From NCBI RefSeq assembly GCF_016863515.1, contig NZ_BOPA01000033.1, positions 62,001 through 126,000 on the forward strand: a stretch of DNA of 64,000 nucleotides, read 5' to 3'. Source of the DNA: Micromonospora gifhornensis. Lineage in GTDB: Bacteria; Actinomycetota; Actinomycetes; Mycobacteriales; Micromonosporaceae. How positions within the stretch are numbered: position 1 is the first letter of the stretch; each line of letters begins with the position of its first letter. Under the pieces are notes generated by a model. The model was not told the DNA's origin, did no database searches, and saw only the letters and a program-made list of their open reading frames with translations. Positions 34,009-41,730 of the stretch are shown here, one piece after another. The translations under genes were made by a program, and so were the position numbers.

Positions 34009-35544
34009 TCATGCCCGCTCCTCCTTGTCGAGCAGGCCGCTACGGGCGACCAGCAGCCAGGTGGGCAGGGCGGAAATCGCCACCAGCAGTGCAGCGTAGG
34101 GTGCCGCGGCGGCGTAGGCACCGACGGCGGTGCTGGTCCACAGTTCGGTGGCCAGGGTGTCCATCCCGGTGGGCCGCAGCAGCAGGGTGGCGGGCAGTTC
34201 CTTCATGCCGGTGAGGAAGACCAGCGCGGCCCCGGCGCCGATGCCGGGCAGGATCAGCGGCAGGGTCACCGTCCGCAGCACGGTCCACGGGCCACGGCCG
34301 AGTGACCGGGCCACCTCCTCCAGACCGACGGGGGACTGGGCGGCCGCGCCGGCCACCGCGCCGACCGCCAACGGCAGGAACAGGGTGGCGTACGCGAGAG
34401 CGAGTAGCCACCAGGTCTGGTAGAGCGGGTACGCCACGTTGATGCCGAAGAAGATCAGCGAGAGTCCGATCACCACGCCGGGAAGGGCGTGGGCCAGATA
34501 GGCCAGCCGGTCCAGCAGGCTGGTCAGCGGGCCGGGCGCCCGTGCCGTGAGCAACCCCAGGGGCAGCGCCAGCAGCATGGTCAACGCTGCGCCGGCCAGT
34601 GAGACGGTGAGCGAGTTCCCGGCCGCGGCGAGCACCTCGGCCAGCGCGCCGGGGCGGGACACGCCGGCGGCCAGCCGCCGCCCGAGACTGACCGCCGGCA
34701 CGCCGAGCGCCAGCCCGGCGACCCCGACGAGGACGGCGATGACCGGCCAGCGGGCCGGGCCGAGCGGCAGCCGGGACGCCGGCCGACGGGCACCGCCGAG
34801 CCGGGAGTACCGGGCGCCCCGACGGCGGGTGGCGGTCTCACCGGTCAGCAGCAGCACCGTCAGCGCCACCAGCACGCAGGAGAGCACCAGCGCTCCGGTC
34901 CGGTCGAAGCCCATGTCGAAGGCGACGAAGATGGCCCGGGTGAAGGTGTCGGCGCGCAGGATGGACACGGCGCCGAAGTCGGAGAGCACGTAGAGCGCGA
35001 CCAGCAGGGCCCCGGCCGCGGTGGCCGGGCGGATCTGCCGCAGGGTCACCGCGGTGAAGGTCTGCCAGCCGCTGCGTCCCAGCGACCGGGACACCTCCTC
35101 CTGGGCCGGGTCGGCCCCGCGCAGCGCGGCGGCGACCGGCAGCAGCACGTACGGGTAGGAGCAGAGGGTCAGCACCAGCACGGCCGGCCAGAACCCCTCC
35201 CACCGGGGCACCGTGGATACCCAGGCGAAGGCGGCGATGTAGGTCGGCACGGCCAGCGGCAGGGCGGCCAGCACGGCGAAGACCCGACGACCGGGCAGGT
35301 CGGTGCGGGTGACCAGGAAGGCGGTGCCCACGCCGAGCAGCACACAGGCCGTGGTGACCACCGCCGCCAGGCCGATGCTGCGCAGCGCGAGCAGGCCCAC
35401 CCGCTCGGTCCACAGTTCTGCGGCGATCCGGTCCCAGCCCGCCTCGGCGGTGCGTACCGCGAGGTAGGCCAGCGGGATCAGGGCGACGGCCACCGCGGCG
35501 GTCGAGGCCGCGAGCAACGCCGGCCGGGGAGCCAGCCGCCGCAC
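34009..35544 (-). CDS. Fe3+ ABC transporter, fused permease (FbpB type)
   Basis: 511 residues with about 12 membrane helices in two homologous halves. Each half carries an EAA loop for the ATPase: EEVSRSLGRSGWQTF in the first, EEVARSLGRGPWTVL in the second. A single fused permease is normal for the FbpB family. The GTG 35544 start follows the binding-protein stop by 65 nt. The ribosome site is weak, so translation may depend on readthrough of the operon mRNA. Confidence 0.92.
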   Translation of the reverse strand: MRRLAPRPALLAASTAAVAVALIPLAYLAVRTAEAGWDRIAAELWTERVGLLALRSIGLAAVVTTACVLLGVGTAFLVTRTDLPGRRVFAVLAALPLAVPTYIAAFAWVSTVPRWEGFWPAVLVLTLCSYPYVLLPVAAALRGADPAQEEVSRSLGRSGWQTFTAVTLRQIRPATAAGALLVALYVLSDFGAVSILRADTFTRAIFVAFDMGFDRTGALVLSCVLVALTVLLLTGETATRRRGARYSRLGGARRPASRLPLGPARWPVIAVLVGVAGLALGVPAVSLGRRLAAGVSRPGALAEVLAAAGNSLTVSLAGAALTMLLALPLGLLTARAPGPLTSLLDRLAYLAHALPGVVIGLSLIFFGINVAYPLYQTWWLLALAYATLFLPLAVGAVAGAAAQSPVGLEEVARSLGRGPWTVLRTVTLPLILPGIGAGAALVFLTGMKELPATLLLRPTGMDTLATELWTSTAVGAYAAAAPYAALLVAISALPTWLLVARSGLLDKEERA

Positions 35545-35609
35545 CTGCCCGGGTACGCCGAACAGGGCCGACCCGGTGCGGGACGGCCCTGTGACGGTCG
35601 GCGGAGCGG

Positions 35610-36668
35610 TCAGGGGACCAACCCCGAGTTCTTGATCATGGAGACGGTGGCATCGAGCGTGTCCAGGTCGTTCAGGTCGATCTGCGGCACCGCCAGGTCG
35701 GCCAGGGCCGGCACGAACGCCGGGGCGGGCGCACCGTCGATCACCGGGTACTCGTAGGTCTGCTCGGCGAAGTAGGTCTGAGCCTCGGTGCCGAGCAGGA
35801 AGTCCACGAACGTCTGCACGTCCGGGTTGTCGGCCGCGCGCTTGAGCACGCCCACACCCGCCACGTTGACCAGCCCACCGGTGTCACCGCCGGGGAAGAA
35901 GTGCAGCTTGGCCTTGAGCGCGTCCGGCGTGGTGCCCTGCTCCTTGGCGACCTCGCCGAGGTAGTAGTGGTTGATCAGGCCGGCCGGGATCGCGCCGCTG
36001 AGCACGTCCTCCAGGATCTTGCCGTTGCCGTCGCGGATCTGCGGGTCGTTGGCCTTGAGCCCGCGCAGGAACTCCTCGGCCTTGGCGTCGTCGTGCTGCA
36101 CCCGGATGGCGGTGACGAACGCCTGGAACGACGCGTTGGTCGGTGCGACGCCGACCTTGCCCTTCCAGGCCGGCCCGGTGAGGTCGAACACCGAGGCGGG
36201 CAGTTGGTCGGCCGGTACCAGGTCCGGGTTGTAGACCAGCACGCGGGCGCGGGCGCTGACGCCGACCCACTGGCCGTTGCCGGCGCGGTAGGTGGCCGGC
36301 ACCTTCGCCGTGGTGGCCTCCGGAAGGGTGCTGAACATGCCCTGCTTGGCGACCGTGCCGAGGGCTCCGGCGTCCTGGGCGAGGAACACGTCGGCCGGGG
36401 ACCTGTCGCCCTCCTCGACCAGTTGGGCCGCGAGCTGCGCGGTGTTCGCGTAGCGGGCGTTGACGGCGATGCCGGTCTGCTCGGTGAACTTGTCAAGCAG
36501 CGGCTTGATCAGCTGCTCGTTGCGTCCGCTGTAGACGGTGATCTGCTTGTCGGTGGACTTGTCGGAGCCGGTTGCCTTGTCCTCCTCGCCCGATCCGCAG
36601 GCAGCCAGGCCGACGGTGAGCAGACTGGCGGCGAGCAACGCACGCGTGAAGCGGCGGGTGGCAGGCAC
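35610..36668 (-). CDS. Fe3+ ABC transporter, substrate-binding lipoprotein (FbpA/FutA type)
   Basis: 352 residues. A lipobox LAAC with Cys24 ends the signal peptide; an Asp/Lys/Ser linker follows. The mature domain is of the class II periplasmic fold: ITVYSGRNEQLIKPLLDKFTEQTGIAVNARYANTAQ at the start, and INHYYLGEV with paired tyrosines of the type that bind Fe3+ in FbpA. GTG 36668 has AAGGGG 7 nt upstream. First gene of the operon, behind an IdeR box. Confidence 0.93.
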   Translation of the reverse strand: MPATRRFTRALLAASLLTVGLAACGSGEEDKATGSDKSTDKQITVYSGRNEQLIKPLLDKFTEQTGIAVNARYANTAQLAAQLVEEGDRSPADVFLAQDAGALGTVAKQGMFSTLPEATTAKVPATYRAGNGQWVGVSARARVLVYNPDLVPADQLPASVFDLTGPAWKGKVGVAPTNASFQAFVTAIRVQHDDAKAEEFLRGLKANDPQIRDGNGKILEDVLSGAIPAGLINHYYLGEVAKEQGTTPDALKAKLHFFPGGDTGGLVNVAGVGVLKRAADNPDVQTFVDFLLGTEAQTYFAEQTYEYPVIDGAPAPAFVPALADLAVPQIDLNDLDTLDATVSMIKNSGLVP

Positions 36669-36731
36669 GGTGAACCCCTTCTCCGGTTGATCCGGCAGCC
36701 CGGTACTGGTCGGGCGACCGACGCGCCGAAG

Positions 36732-36750
36732 TTAGCACAGCCTAACCTCA
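36732..36750 (-). promoter_or_regulatory. IdeR/DtxR box upstream of the Fe3+ transporter operon
   Basis: The 19-mer TTAGCACAGCCTAACCTCA matches the consensus TTAGGTTAGCCTAACCTAA at 15 of 19 positions. It lies 64-82 bp upstream of the binding-protein start and overlaps a possible TAGGCT -10 box, so bound IdeR would block transcription when iron is plentiful. The divergent HhH-GPD gene starts 60 bp away and might also be affected. Confidence 0.75.
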
Positions 36751-36809
36751 GTTCGAAATTCGGTAGGTGCTGCACCGGTTCCGGGGACACGACAGGCAGG
36801 ATGGAGGAC

Positions 36810-37391
36810 ATGACGCTCGCGTTGCCCATCGACCCGGCGGCGAACCAGCTGCTGCTGCGCAGCCCGCTCGCCCTGCTGACCGGGATGGTCTTGGATCAGC
36901 AGGTCTCGATGGAGAAGGCCTTCTCTTCTCCGTACGTGCTGACTCAGCGACTCGGCCACGACCTGGACGCCCGGGAACTCGCCGGGTACGACCCGGACGC
37001 CCTGGTGGCGCTCTTCGCCCAGCCGCCGGCCCTGCACCGGTTCCCGAAGGCGATGGCGGCCCGGGTGCAGGAGGTGTGCCGGGCGCTTGTCGCGCACTAC
37101 GACGGCGATGCGGCCCGGCTCTGGGCCGATGCGGCGGACGGCCGTGAGCTGCTCGCCCGGATCGCCGCCCTGCCCGGGTTCGGTCGGCAGAAGGCGCAGA
37201 TCTTCCTCGCCCTGCTCGGCAAGCGGTTCGGGGTGCAGCCGCCCGGCTGGCAGGAGGCGGCCGGCGACTACGGCGACCCGGACGCGCACCGCTCCGTCGC
37301 CGACGTCACCGACGCCGAGTCGCTGCGCCTGGTCCGGGAGTACAAGCAGCAGATGAAGGCGGCGGCGAAGGCGAAGGCCACCGGCTCCTGA
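36810..37391 (+). CDS. HhH-GPD-type base excision repair family protein
   Basis: 193 residues related to the HhH-GPD glycosylases (AlkA/Nth fold), with MVLDQQVSMEKAFSSPYVL near the start and a helix-hairpin-helix around LARIAALPGFGRQKAQIFLALLGKRFG. This short actinobacterial group lacks the iron-sulfur cluster of Nth; activity is unproven. ATG 36810 fits a leaderless start (CAGGAT 7 nt upstream); ATG 36801 adds three residues. Divergent from the Fe3+ transporter operon. Confidence 0.85.
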   Translation: MTLALPIDPAANQLLLRSPLALLTGMVLDQQVSMEKAFSSPYVLTQRLGHDLDARELAGYDPDALVALFAQPPALHRFPKAMAARVQEVCRALVAHYDGDAARLWADAADGRELLARIAALPGFGRQKAQIFLALLGKRFGVQPPGWQEAAGDYGDPDAHRSVADVTDAESLRLVREYKQQMKAAAKAKATGS

Positions 37392-37439
37392 CCGCTGGCC
37401 GGGTTTCGCCCTCGGCCGGGGCCGGGGCCGGGTCGATCG

Positions 37440-37751
37440 TCAGGCGGCGCTGGGCTGGGCCAGCGAGGCGATGGCCCGCCGGACGTCGGCCAGCGAGACG
37501 GTGGCCGAGTCGTCCAGGTCGGCGAGACCGGCCTCGATCCACTGCCGCATCAGGGTGGTCACACCGATGCCCCGGGCGTCGGCCGCTGCCCGGACCCGTT
37601 CGTAGGTCTCCAGCGGCAGCCGTACCGAGCGGCTGACCATCGGGGTGTCGGTGTCGGGGACGGGAAGCTCCACGGCTCGGCTCTCGTCGATCAACTCGGC
37701 GAGCCGCTCACCGCCGCTGTGGAACTGCTTTGTCGCGTCGTGACGGTCCAT
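37440..37751 (-). CDS. Ribbon-helix-helix antitoxin (BrnA/CopG-like)
   Basis: 103 residues. The C-terminal half, MVSRSVRLPLETYERVRAAADARGIGVTTLMRQWIEAGLADLDD, is a ribbon-helix-helix DNA-binding unit; the N-terminal part should contact the toxin. ATG 37751 is preferred, with AGGAGG 8 nt upstream; GTG 37757 is two codons earlier and would overlap the toxin stop. It follows the toxin-like gene directly, the gene order of BrnTA systems. Expected to autoregulate the pair. Confidence 0.82.
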   Translation of the reverse strand: MDRHDATKQFHSGGERLAELIDESRAVELPVPDTDTPMVSRSVRLPLETYERVRAAADARGIGVTTLMRQWIEAGLADLDDSATVSLADVRRAIASLAQPSAA

Positions 37752-37753
37752 CG

Positions 37754-38053
37754 TCACCGCCTCCTGCTCTCCGGAGATTTTCGTACCGCCTCGTCGTAGC
37801 GCTTGGCCTCGACGTCACTCAACTCGCGGGCGGACAGGACGTCCCAGTCGTTGTCGGTCCCGTCGGCCTCGGCCAGCAGCACCGCGATCCGCCGCCCGTG
37901 GGCGGTGGTGGCGTACACCACCATCACGTCGTCACCGAGGTGGCGGATGACACGTCGGCTGCTGTGCAGCGCCGCCCAGACTTCCCCGGGTGTGACGTCG
38001 TAGACCCGCAGGTTGGCCAACGCCTCGTCGGTGAAGCTGAACCGGCTGCCCAC
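37754..38053 (-). CDS. BrnT-like toxin (RelE superfamily)
   Basis: 99 residues: FSFTDEALANLRVYDVTPGEVWAALHSSRRVIRHLGDDVMVVYATTAHGRRIAVLLAEA, then VLSARELSDVEAKRYDEAV. The helix-plus-beta-sheet pattern and the ISAR/LSAR-like C-terminus recall BrnT ribonuclease toxins, though overall similarity looks low. GTG 38053 follows TACGCT by 6 nt, a leaderless start. Co-transcribed with the downstream RHH gene. It could also be a non-toxic homologue. Confidence 0.7.
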   Translation of the reverse strand: MGSRFSFTDEALANLRVYDVTPGEVWAALHSSRRVIRHLGDDVMVVYATTAHGRRIAVLLAEADGTDNDWDVLSARELSDVEAKRYDEAVRKSPESRRR

Positions 38054-38156
38054 GGCGAGAGCGTACCACGTACGTAACACGAATCCCGGGCCGACGAACC
38101 TCGCCGCCCGAGCCGCGGTGGTGACAGGATGGGTGGGATCCCCGAGGAGGTACACG

Positions 38157-38513
38157 GTGAAGCGTCAGGCGTACCGACCGATCCTCATCACCGACGCCTC
38201 GCGAAGCCAGGACGACCAGCTGACCACCCGGCAGCGGCGGTACGTCATGATGATGTGCGTCCGGGCGGCCTGCGTGGTCGTCGGCGCGATCCTGGTCGGT
38301 GCCAAGGCGCCCCTGCTCTGGCTCTGGCTACCCCTGGTGGCGCTGGGCATGCTGATCGTCCCCTGGCTGGCGGTGCTGCTGGCCAACGATCGTCCCCCGA
38401 AGGACGAGCACCGGCTCGCCAACCGCTTCCGGCGTGGCCAGCCGACGGAGGCCCCGGCGAGGAGTCTCACCGCCGAGGAACGCCCACACAAGATCATCGA
38501 CGCCGAGCCCTGA
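38157..38513 (+). CDS. DUF3099 membrane protein
   Basis: 118 residues. The N-terminal YRPILITDASRSQDDQLTTRQRRYVMMMCVR block is the DUF3099 signature. Two membrane helices follow (about 38-80), then a charged, Arg-rich cytoplasmic tail. GTG 38157 has GAGGAGG 6 nt upstream. Function unknown; widespread in actinobacteria. Confidence 0.88.
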   Translation: MKRQAYRPILITDASRSQDDQLTTRQRRYVMMMCVRAACVVVGAILVGAKAPLLWLWLPLVALGMLIVPWLAVLLANDRPPKDEHRLANRFRRGQPTEAPARSLTAEERPHKIIDAEP

Positions 38514-38525
38514 CCGCCGGCGCAG

Positions 38526-38567
38526 CTCGCGCGGGGGCCGGAGGAATCCCGGTCAACCCCGCGCGAG
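38526..38567. terminator. Bidirectional terminator
   Basis: 11-bp stem CTCGCGCGGGG / CCCCGCGCGAG with a 20-nt loop between the DUF3099 gene and the converging kinase gene. Confidence 0.65.
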
Positions 38568-38598
38568 GCCGTGCTGTCGGCGTGTCCGCGTCGCCCGG

Positions 38599-39552
38599 TC
38601 AGCCGGACGGGCGGGCACCGACCTGGGACACCGCTGCCGCGCCAAGACGGGTGGCCCGCTCCAGGGCGGTGTGCGGCGCGGCACCGGCCAGCCATCCGGT
38701 CAGCAGCCCGGCGGCGAAGGCGTCACCGGCTCCGGTCACGTCGACCACCGCCACCCGGCGGGCCGGAATGGTGACGATTGTCGGCTTCCGGTCCACCCAG
38801 GTCGCGCCGGCCGCGCCCTGCTTGACCACCACCCGCCGGGCCGAGGCGACAAGCGCCCGCGCCTGGGCCACCGGGTCGAGGCCACCGGCCAGCACGGCCG
38901 CCTCGTCGGTGTTCACCAGCAGCAGGTCGACCTCGCGCAACCAGGACAGGAAGGCTGCCGCGCCGACCGCTCGCAGCGGTGCGGCCGAGGCCGCGTCGAC
39001 GCTTGTCGTCATGCCGCGCTGACGGGCGACCTTCAGCGCGTGCAGCCCGGCCGGCCGGGAGCCGGCGTCCAGCAGGGCGTAGCCGGACAGATGCAGATGG
39101 GTCGCGTCCCCGGCGGCAGCCAGCGCCGTGTCGACGTGCTCGGGCGTCAACCGGACGTTCGCCCCGCGCTCGGTGACCATGGTGCGTTCGTCGCCCACGG
39201 CCAGCACGATCACCGTTCCGGTGGCACATCCGGGTATCCGGGCCACCACGCAGTCGACTCCCGCGGTGGTCAGCTCCGCCACCCGGTCCCGTCCTGCGGT
39301 GTCGTCGCCGACCGCGGCGACAAGCGTCACCGGCACACCCTGCGCGGCGAGCCAGGAGGCCGTGTTGGCGGCCTGTCCGCCCCCGGTGAACTGGATCGCC
39401 GCCGCCGTGTCCGAGCCGGTCGCGAGCGGGCCGGTCAGCACCGCCACCACATCCGTGATCACGTCACCGACGACGATGACCCGTCCGGTGCGGCTGGCCG
39501 CGTCCGGTGTGCCGTCGGCACCGGTGTCCCGCCCGGCGGTCCGCTCGCTCAC
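38599..39552 (-). CDS. PfkB-family carbohydrate kinase (probable pseudouridine kinase partner)
   Basis: 317 residues of the ribokinase fold. N-terminal GGGQAANTASWLAAQG is the sugar-binding region; the C-terminal DVTGAGDAFAAGLLTGWLAG carries the catalytic Asp and anion hole. Ribokinase-like kinases beside psuG usually phosphorylate pseudouridine (PsuK). GTG 39552 is chosen because homology begins shortly after a 20-residue lead; the ribosome site is poor. It lies 55 nt after psuG on the same strand. Confidence 0.9.
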   Translation of the reverse strand: MSERTAGRDTGADGTPDAASRTGRVIVVGDVITDVVAVLTGPLATGSDTAAAIQFTGGGQAANTASWLAAQGVPVTLVAAVGDDTAGRDRVAELTTAGVDCVVARIPGCATGTVIVLAVGDERTMVTERGANVRLTPEHVDTALAAAGDATHLHLSGYALLDAGSRPAGLHALKVARQRGMTTSVDAASAAPLRAVGAAAFLSWLREVDLLLVNTDEAAVLAGGLDPVAQARALVASARRVVVKQGAAGATWVDRKPTIVTIPARRVAVVDVTGAGDAFAAGLLTGWLAGAAPHTALERATRLGAAAVSQVGARPSG

Positions 39553-39607
39553 GGCTCCGCCAGCGTTCGTGGCTGCGCGGCTCGCAGGGCCGGCGCACTG
39601 CTCGCGG

Positions 39608-40540
39608 TCACGCCGCGGGCTCCGCGCGGTGGGCGGCGGCGACCGCGATCCGGGCGGCGAGGTCGGCGTTGCGCAGGATGATCCGGACGTTGACCGCCAG
39701 GCTTGCACCCTGCGTGGCCGAGTGGAAATGGGCCAGCAGGTACGGCGTCACGGCCTTGCCGCTGATCCCGTCGCGCTCCAGCCGGGCCAGCCCTTCGGCG
39801 AGCGTACGGTCGTGCAGTTGCGGATCCAGCTGCTCGTCGGTGGGCAGCGGGTTCGCGACGACCAGGCCGCCGTGCTGGACGCCGTGCTGCTCCCGAGCGG
39901 CCAGGATGTCGGCGATCAACTCCGGGGAGTCGGCGGACCAGTCCAGGTCGAAGCCGCTGTCGGTGATGAAGAAGCCCGGGAACCGGCGGGTGCGGTAGCC
40001 GACGACTGTCACCCCGAGGGTTTCCAGGCGTTCCAGCGTCGCGCCCACGTCGAGGATCGACTTGACCCCGGCGCACACCACGGCGATCGGCGTCGAGGCC
40101 AGCGCGACCAGGTCGGCCGACTCGTCGAAGGTCTGTGCCGCCTCCCGGTGCACCCCGCCGAGGCCACCCGTGGCGAACACCCTGATGCCCGCGGCGGCGG
40201 CGACCGCACTGGTCGCGGCCACGGTGGTGGCACCGTCCGCGCCGGTCGCCGCAGCCACGGCGAGATCGCGTACGGAGAGCTTGGTCACGCCGTCGGCGGT
40301 GGCCAACCGGGTCAACTCGGCGTCGTCGAGGCCGACCACCAGCTCACCGGCGACCATGCCGATGGTGGCCGGCACCGCGCCCGCGTCCCGGACGGCCTGT
40401 TCGATCTGGCGGGCCACCGTCAGATTGTCCGGTCGGGGCAGGCCGTGCGAGACGATTGTGCTTTCCAGGGCGACCACTGGACGGTGTTGGCGCAGCGCCT
40501 CGGCCACCTCGGTGCCGAAGCGAAGATGAAAGTTGGTCAC
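39608..40540 (-). CDS. psuG: Pseudouridine-5'-phosphate glycosidase PsuG
   Basis: 310 residues. Splits pseudouridine 5'-phosphate into uracil and ribose 5-phosphate. Family landmarks are VALESTIVSHGLPRPDNL, VPATIGMV, ATGGLGGVHR and GFDLDWSADSP. GTG 40540 follows TACGGT by 8 nt, so the mRNA is probably leaderless. With the downstream PfkB kinase it forms a pathway to recycle pseudouridine from RNA breakdown. Confidence 0.95.
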   Translation of the reverse strand: MTNFHLRFGTEVAEALRQHRPVVALESTIVSHGLPRPDNLTVARQIEQAVRDAGAVPATIGMVAGELVVGLDDAELTRLATADGVTKLSVRDLAVAAATGADGATTVAATSAVAAAAGIRVFATGGLGGVHREAAQTFDESADLVALASTPIAVVCAGVKSILDVGATLERLETLGVTVVGYRTRRFPGFFITDSGFDLDWSADSPELIADILAAREQHGVQHGGLVVANPLPTDEQLDPQLHDRTLAEGLARLERDGISGKAVTPYLLAHFHSATQGASLAVNVRIILRNADLAARIAVAAAHRAEPAA

Positions 40541-40629
40541 AGTCGCCCACCGTACTGCCGGCACGCCGCGCACCTCAGGTGGACCGGGGTCACGGTGACC
40601 TGCCAGACTTGTGGGTTGGAGGTGTAGAC

Positions 40630-40848
40630 GTGAGTGCACAGGTCCTCGAGCGTCCGGAACTGAAGGACGCCGACACTGGTCCGGAGATGTTCCACTACGT
40701 GCGGAAGGAAAAAATCGCCGAAAGCGCCGTCATGGGCACGTTCGTCGTGGCGTTGTGCGGGGAGAAGTTCCCGGTGACGAAAACCCCCAAACCGGGTTCG
40801 CCGGTCTGCCCGAAGTGCAAGGAGATCTACGACTCGTACACCGAGTGA
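40630..40848 (+). CDS. DUF3039 family protein
   Basis: 72 residues: LERPELKDADTGPEMFHYVRKEKIAESAVMGTFVVALCGEKFPVTKTP, ending VCPKCKEIYDSYTE. The CPxCKEIY end and a single upstream Cys fit a small zinc-binding protein of the DUF3039 family, conserved throughout actinobacteria. GTG 40630 has GGAGG 7 nt upstream. Divergent from psuG; followed by the TRIC-like gene after 28 nt. Function unknown. Confidence 0.9.
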   Translation: MSAQVLERPELKDADTGPEMFHYVRKEKIAESAVMGTFVVALCGEKFPVTKTPKPGSPVCPKCKEIYDSYTE

Positions 40849-40876
40849 TCCCGCGTCGTCCGCGTAACCTGCGGCG

Positions 40877-41530
40877 GTGACCACCTCCACCGCCCTGCTC
40901 CTGGCCGACCTGGCCGGGGTCGCGGTCTTTGCCGCCTCGGGTGCTTCCGCCGCGGTGGCCAAGCGGCTCGACCTGTTCGGCGTCGTCTTCGTCGGCTTCG
41001 TCGCCGCCCTCGGTGGCGGGATCGTCCGTGATCTGGTGATCGACGAGGTTCCGCCGCTGGCCTTCGCCGACTGGCGGTACGCGGCCACCGCCGCAGTGAC
41101 CGCCGGGGCGATCTTCTGGCTGCACCCGCAGTTCGCCCGGCTCCGCACCACCGTGCTGGTGCTGGACGCGGCCGGGCTCGGCCTGTTCACCGTCGCCGGC
41201 ACCCTCAAGGCCCTCGACGCCCAGGTCCCGCCGGTGGGCGCCTGCCTGATCGGCATGATCACCGCGATCGGCGGCGGACTCTGTCGCGACCTGCTGACCG
41301 GAGAGATCCCGGTCGTACTGCGGCGGGAGATATACGCCGTGGCGGCGCTCGCCGGTTCGATCGTGGTGGTTCTCCTCGACGGTCTGGGATACGCCGGGCC
41401 GATTCCGCTCGTCGCGGCGGTGCTGCTGGTCTTCGGCGTACGCCTGGTGGCCTTGCGGCGACGCTGGTCGGCGCCGGTGGCGACGCTGCGGCCACCTCGC
41501 ACCGGCGGCATTGCGGGCCCGCCGGACTAG
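40877..41530 (+). CDS. TRIC/UPF0126 family cation channel protein
   Basis: 217 residues with about seven membrane helices in two homologous halves, each with a GGG-x2-RD motif (GGGIVRDLV and GGGLCRDLL). Prokaryotic TRIC proteins are trimeric, K+-selective channels. GTG 40877 is preceded by TAACCT at 6 nt, a leaderless pattern. Arg-rich cytoplasmic tail. Confidence 0.9.
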   Translation: MTTSTALLLADLAGVAVFAASGASAAVAKRLDLFGVVFVGFVAALGGGIVRDLVIDEVPPLAFADWRYAATAAVTAGAIFWLHPQFARLRTTVLVLDAAGLGLFTVAGTLKALDAQVPPVGACLIGMITAIGGGLCRDLLTGEIPVVLRREIYAVAALAGSIVVVLLDGLGYAGPIPLVAAVLLVFGVRLVALRRRWSAPVATLRPPRTGGIAGPPD

Positions 41531-41730
41531 CGTCTGCCGGTTGCAGTGGCGCACGGCACGGGGCGCCGGTGTGGCGTCGAGTGGGGCTCGGGGCCGCTGC
41601 TGGTTATGCTGAGTCGGCCTTCGCGGCCATCGGTGCGCGGAGGCGTTTTCATGGGGCGGCTGACGTGCCCCTCGGCCCGGTTCGTCGGCCTGCGGTCGGG
41701 CCATCGTGCGCATCGGAGAGGAGCCAACGC

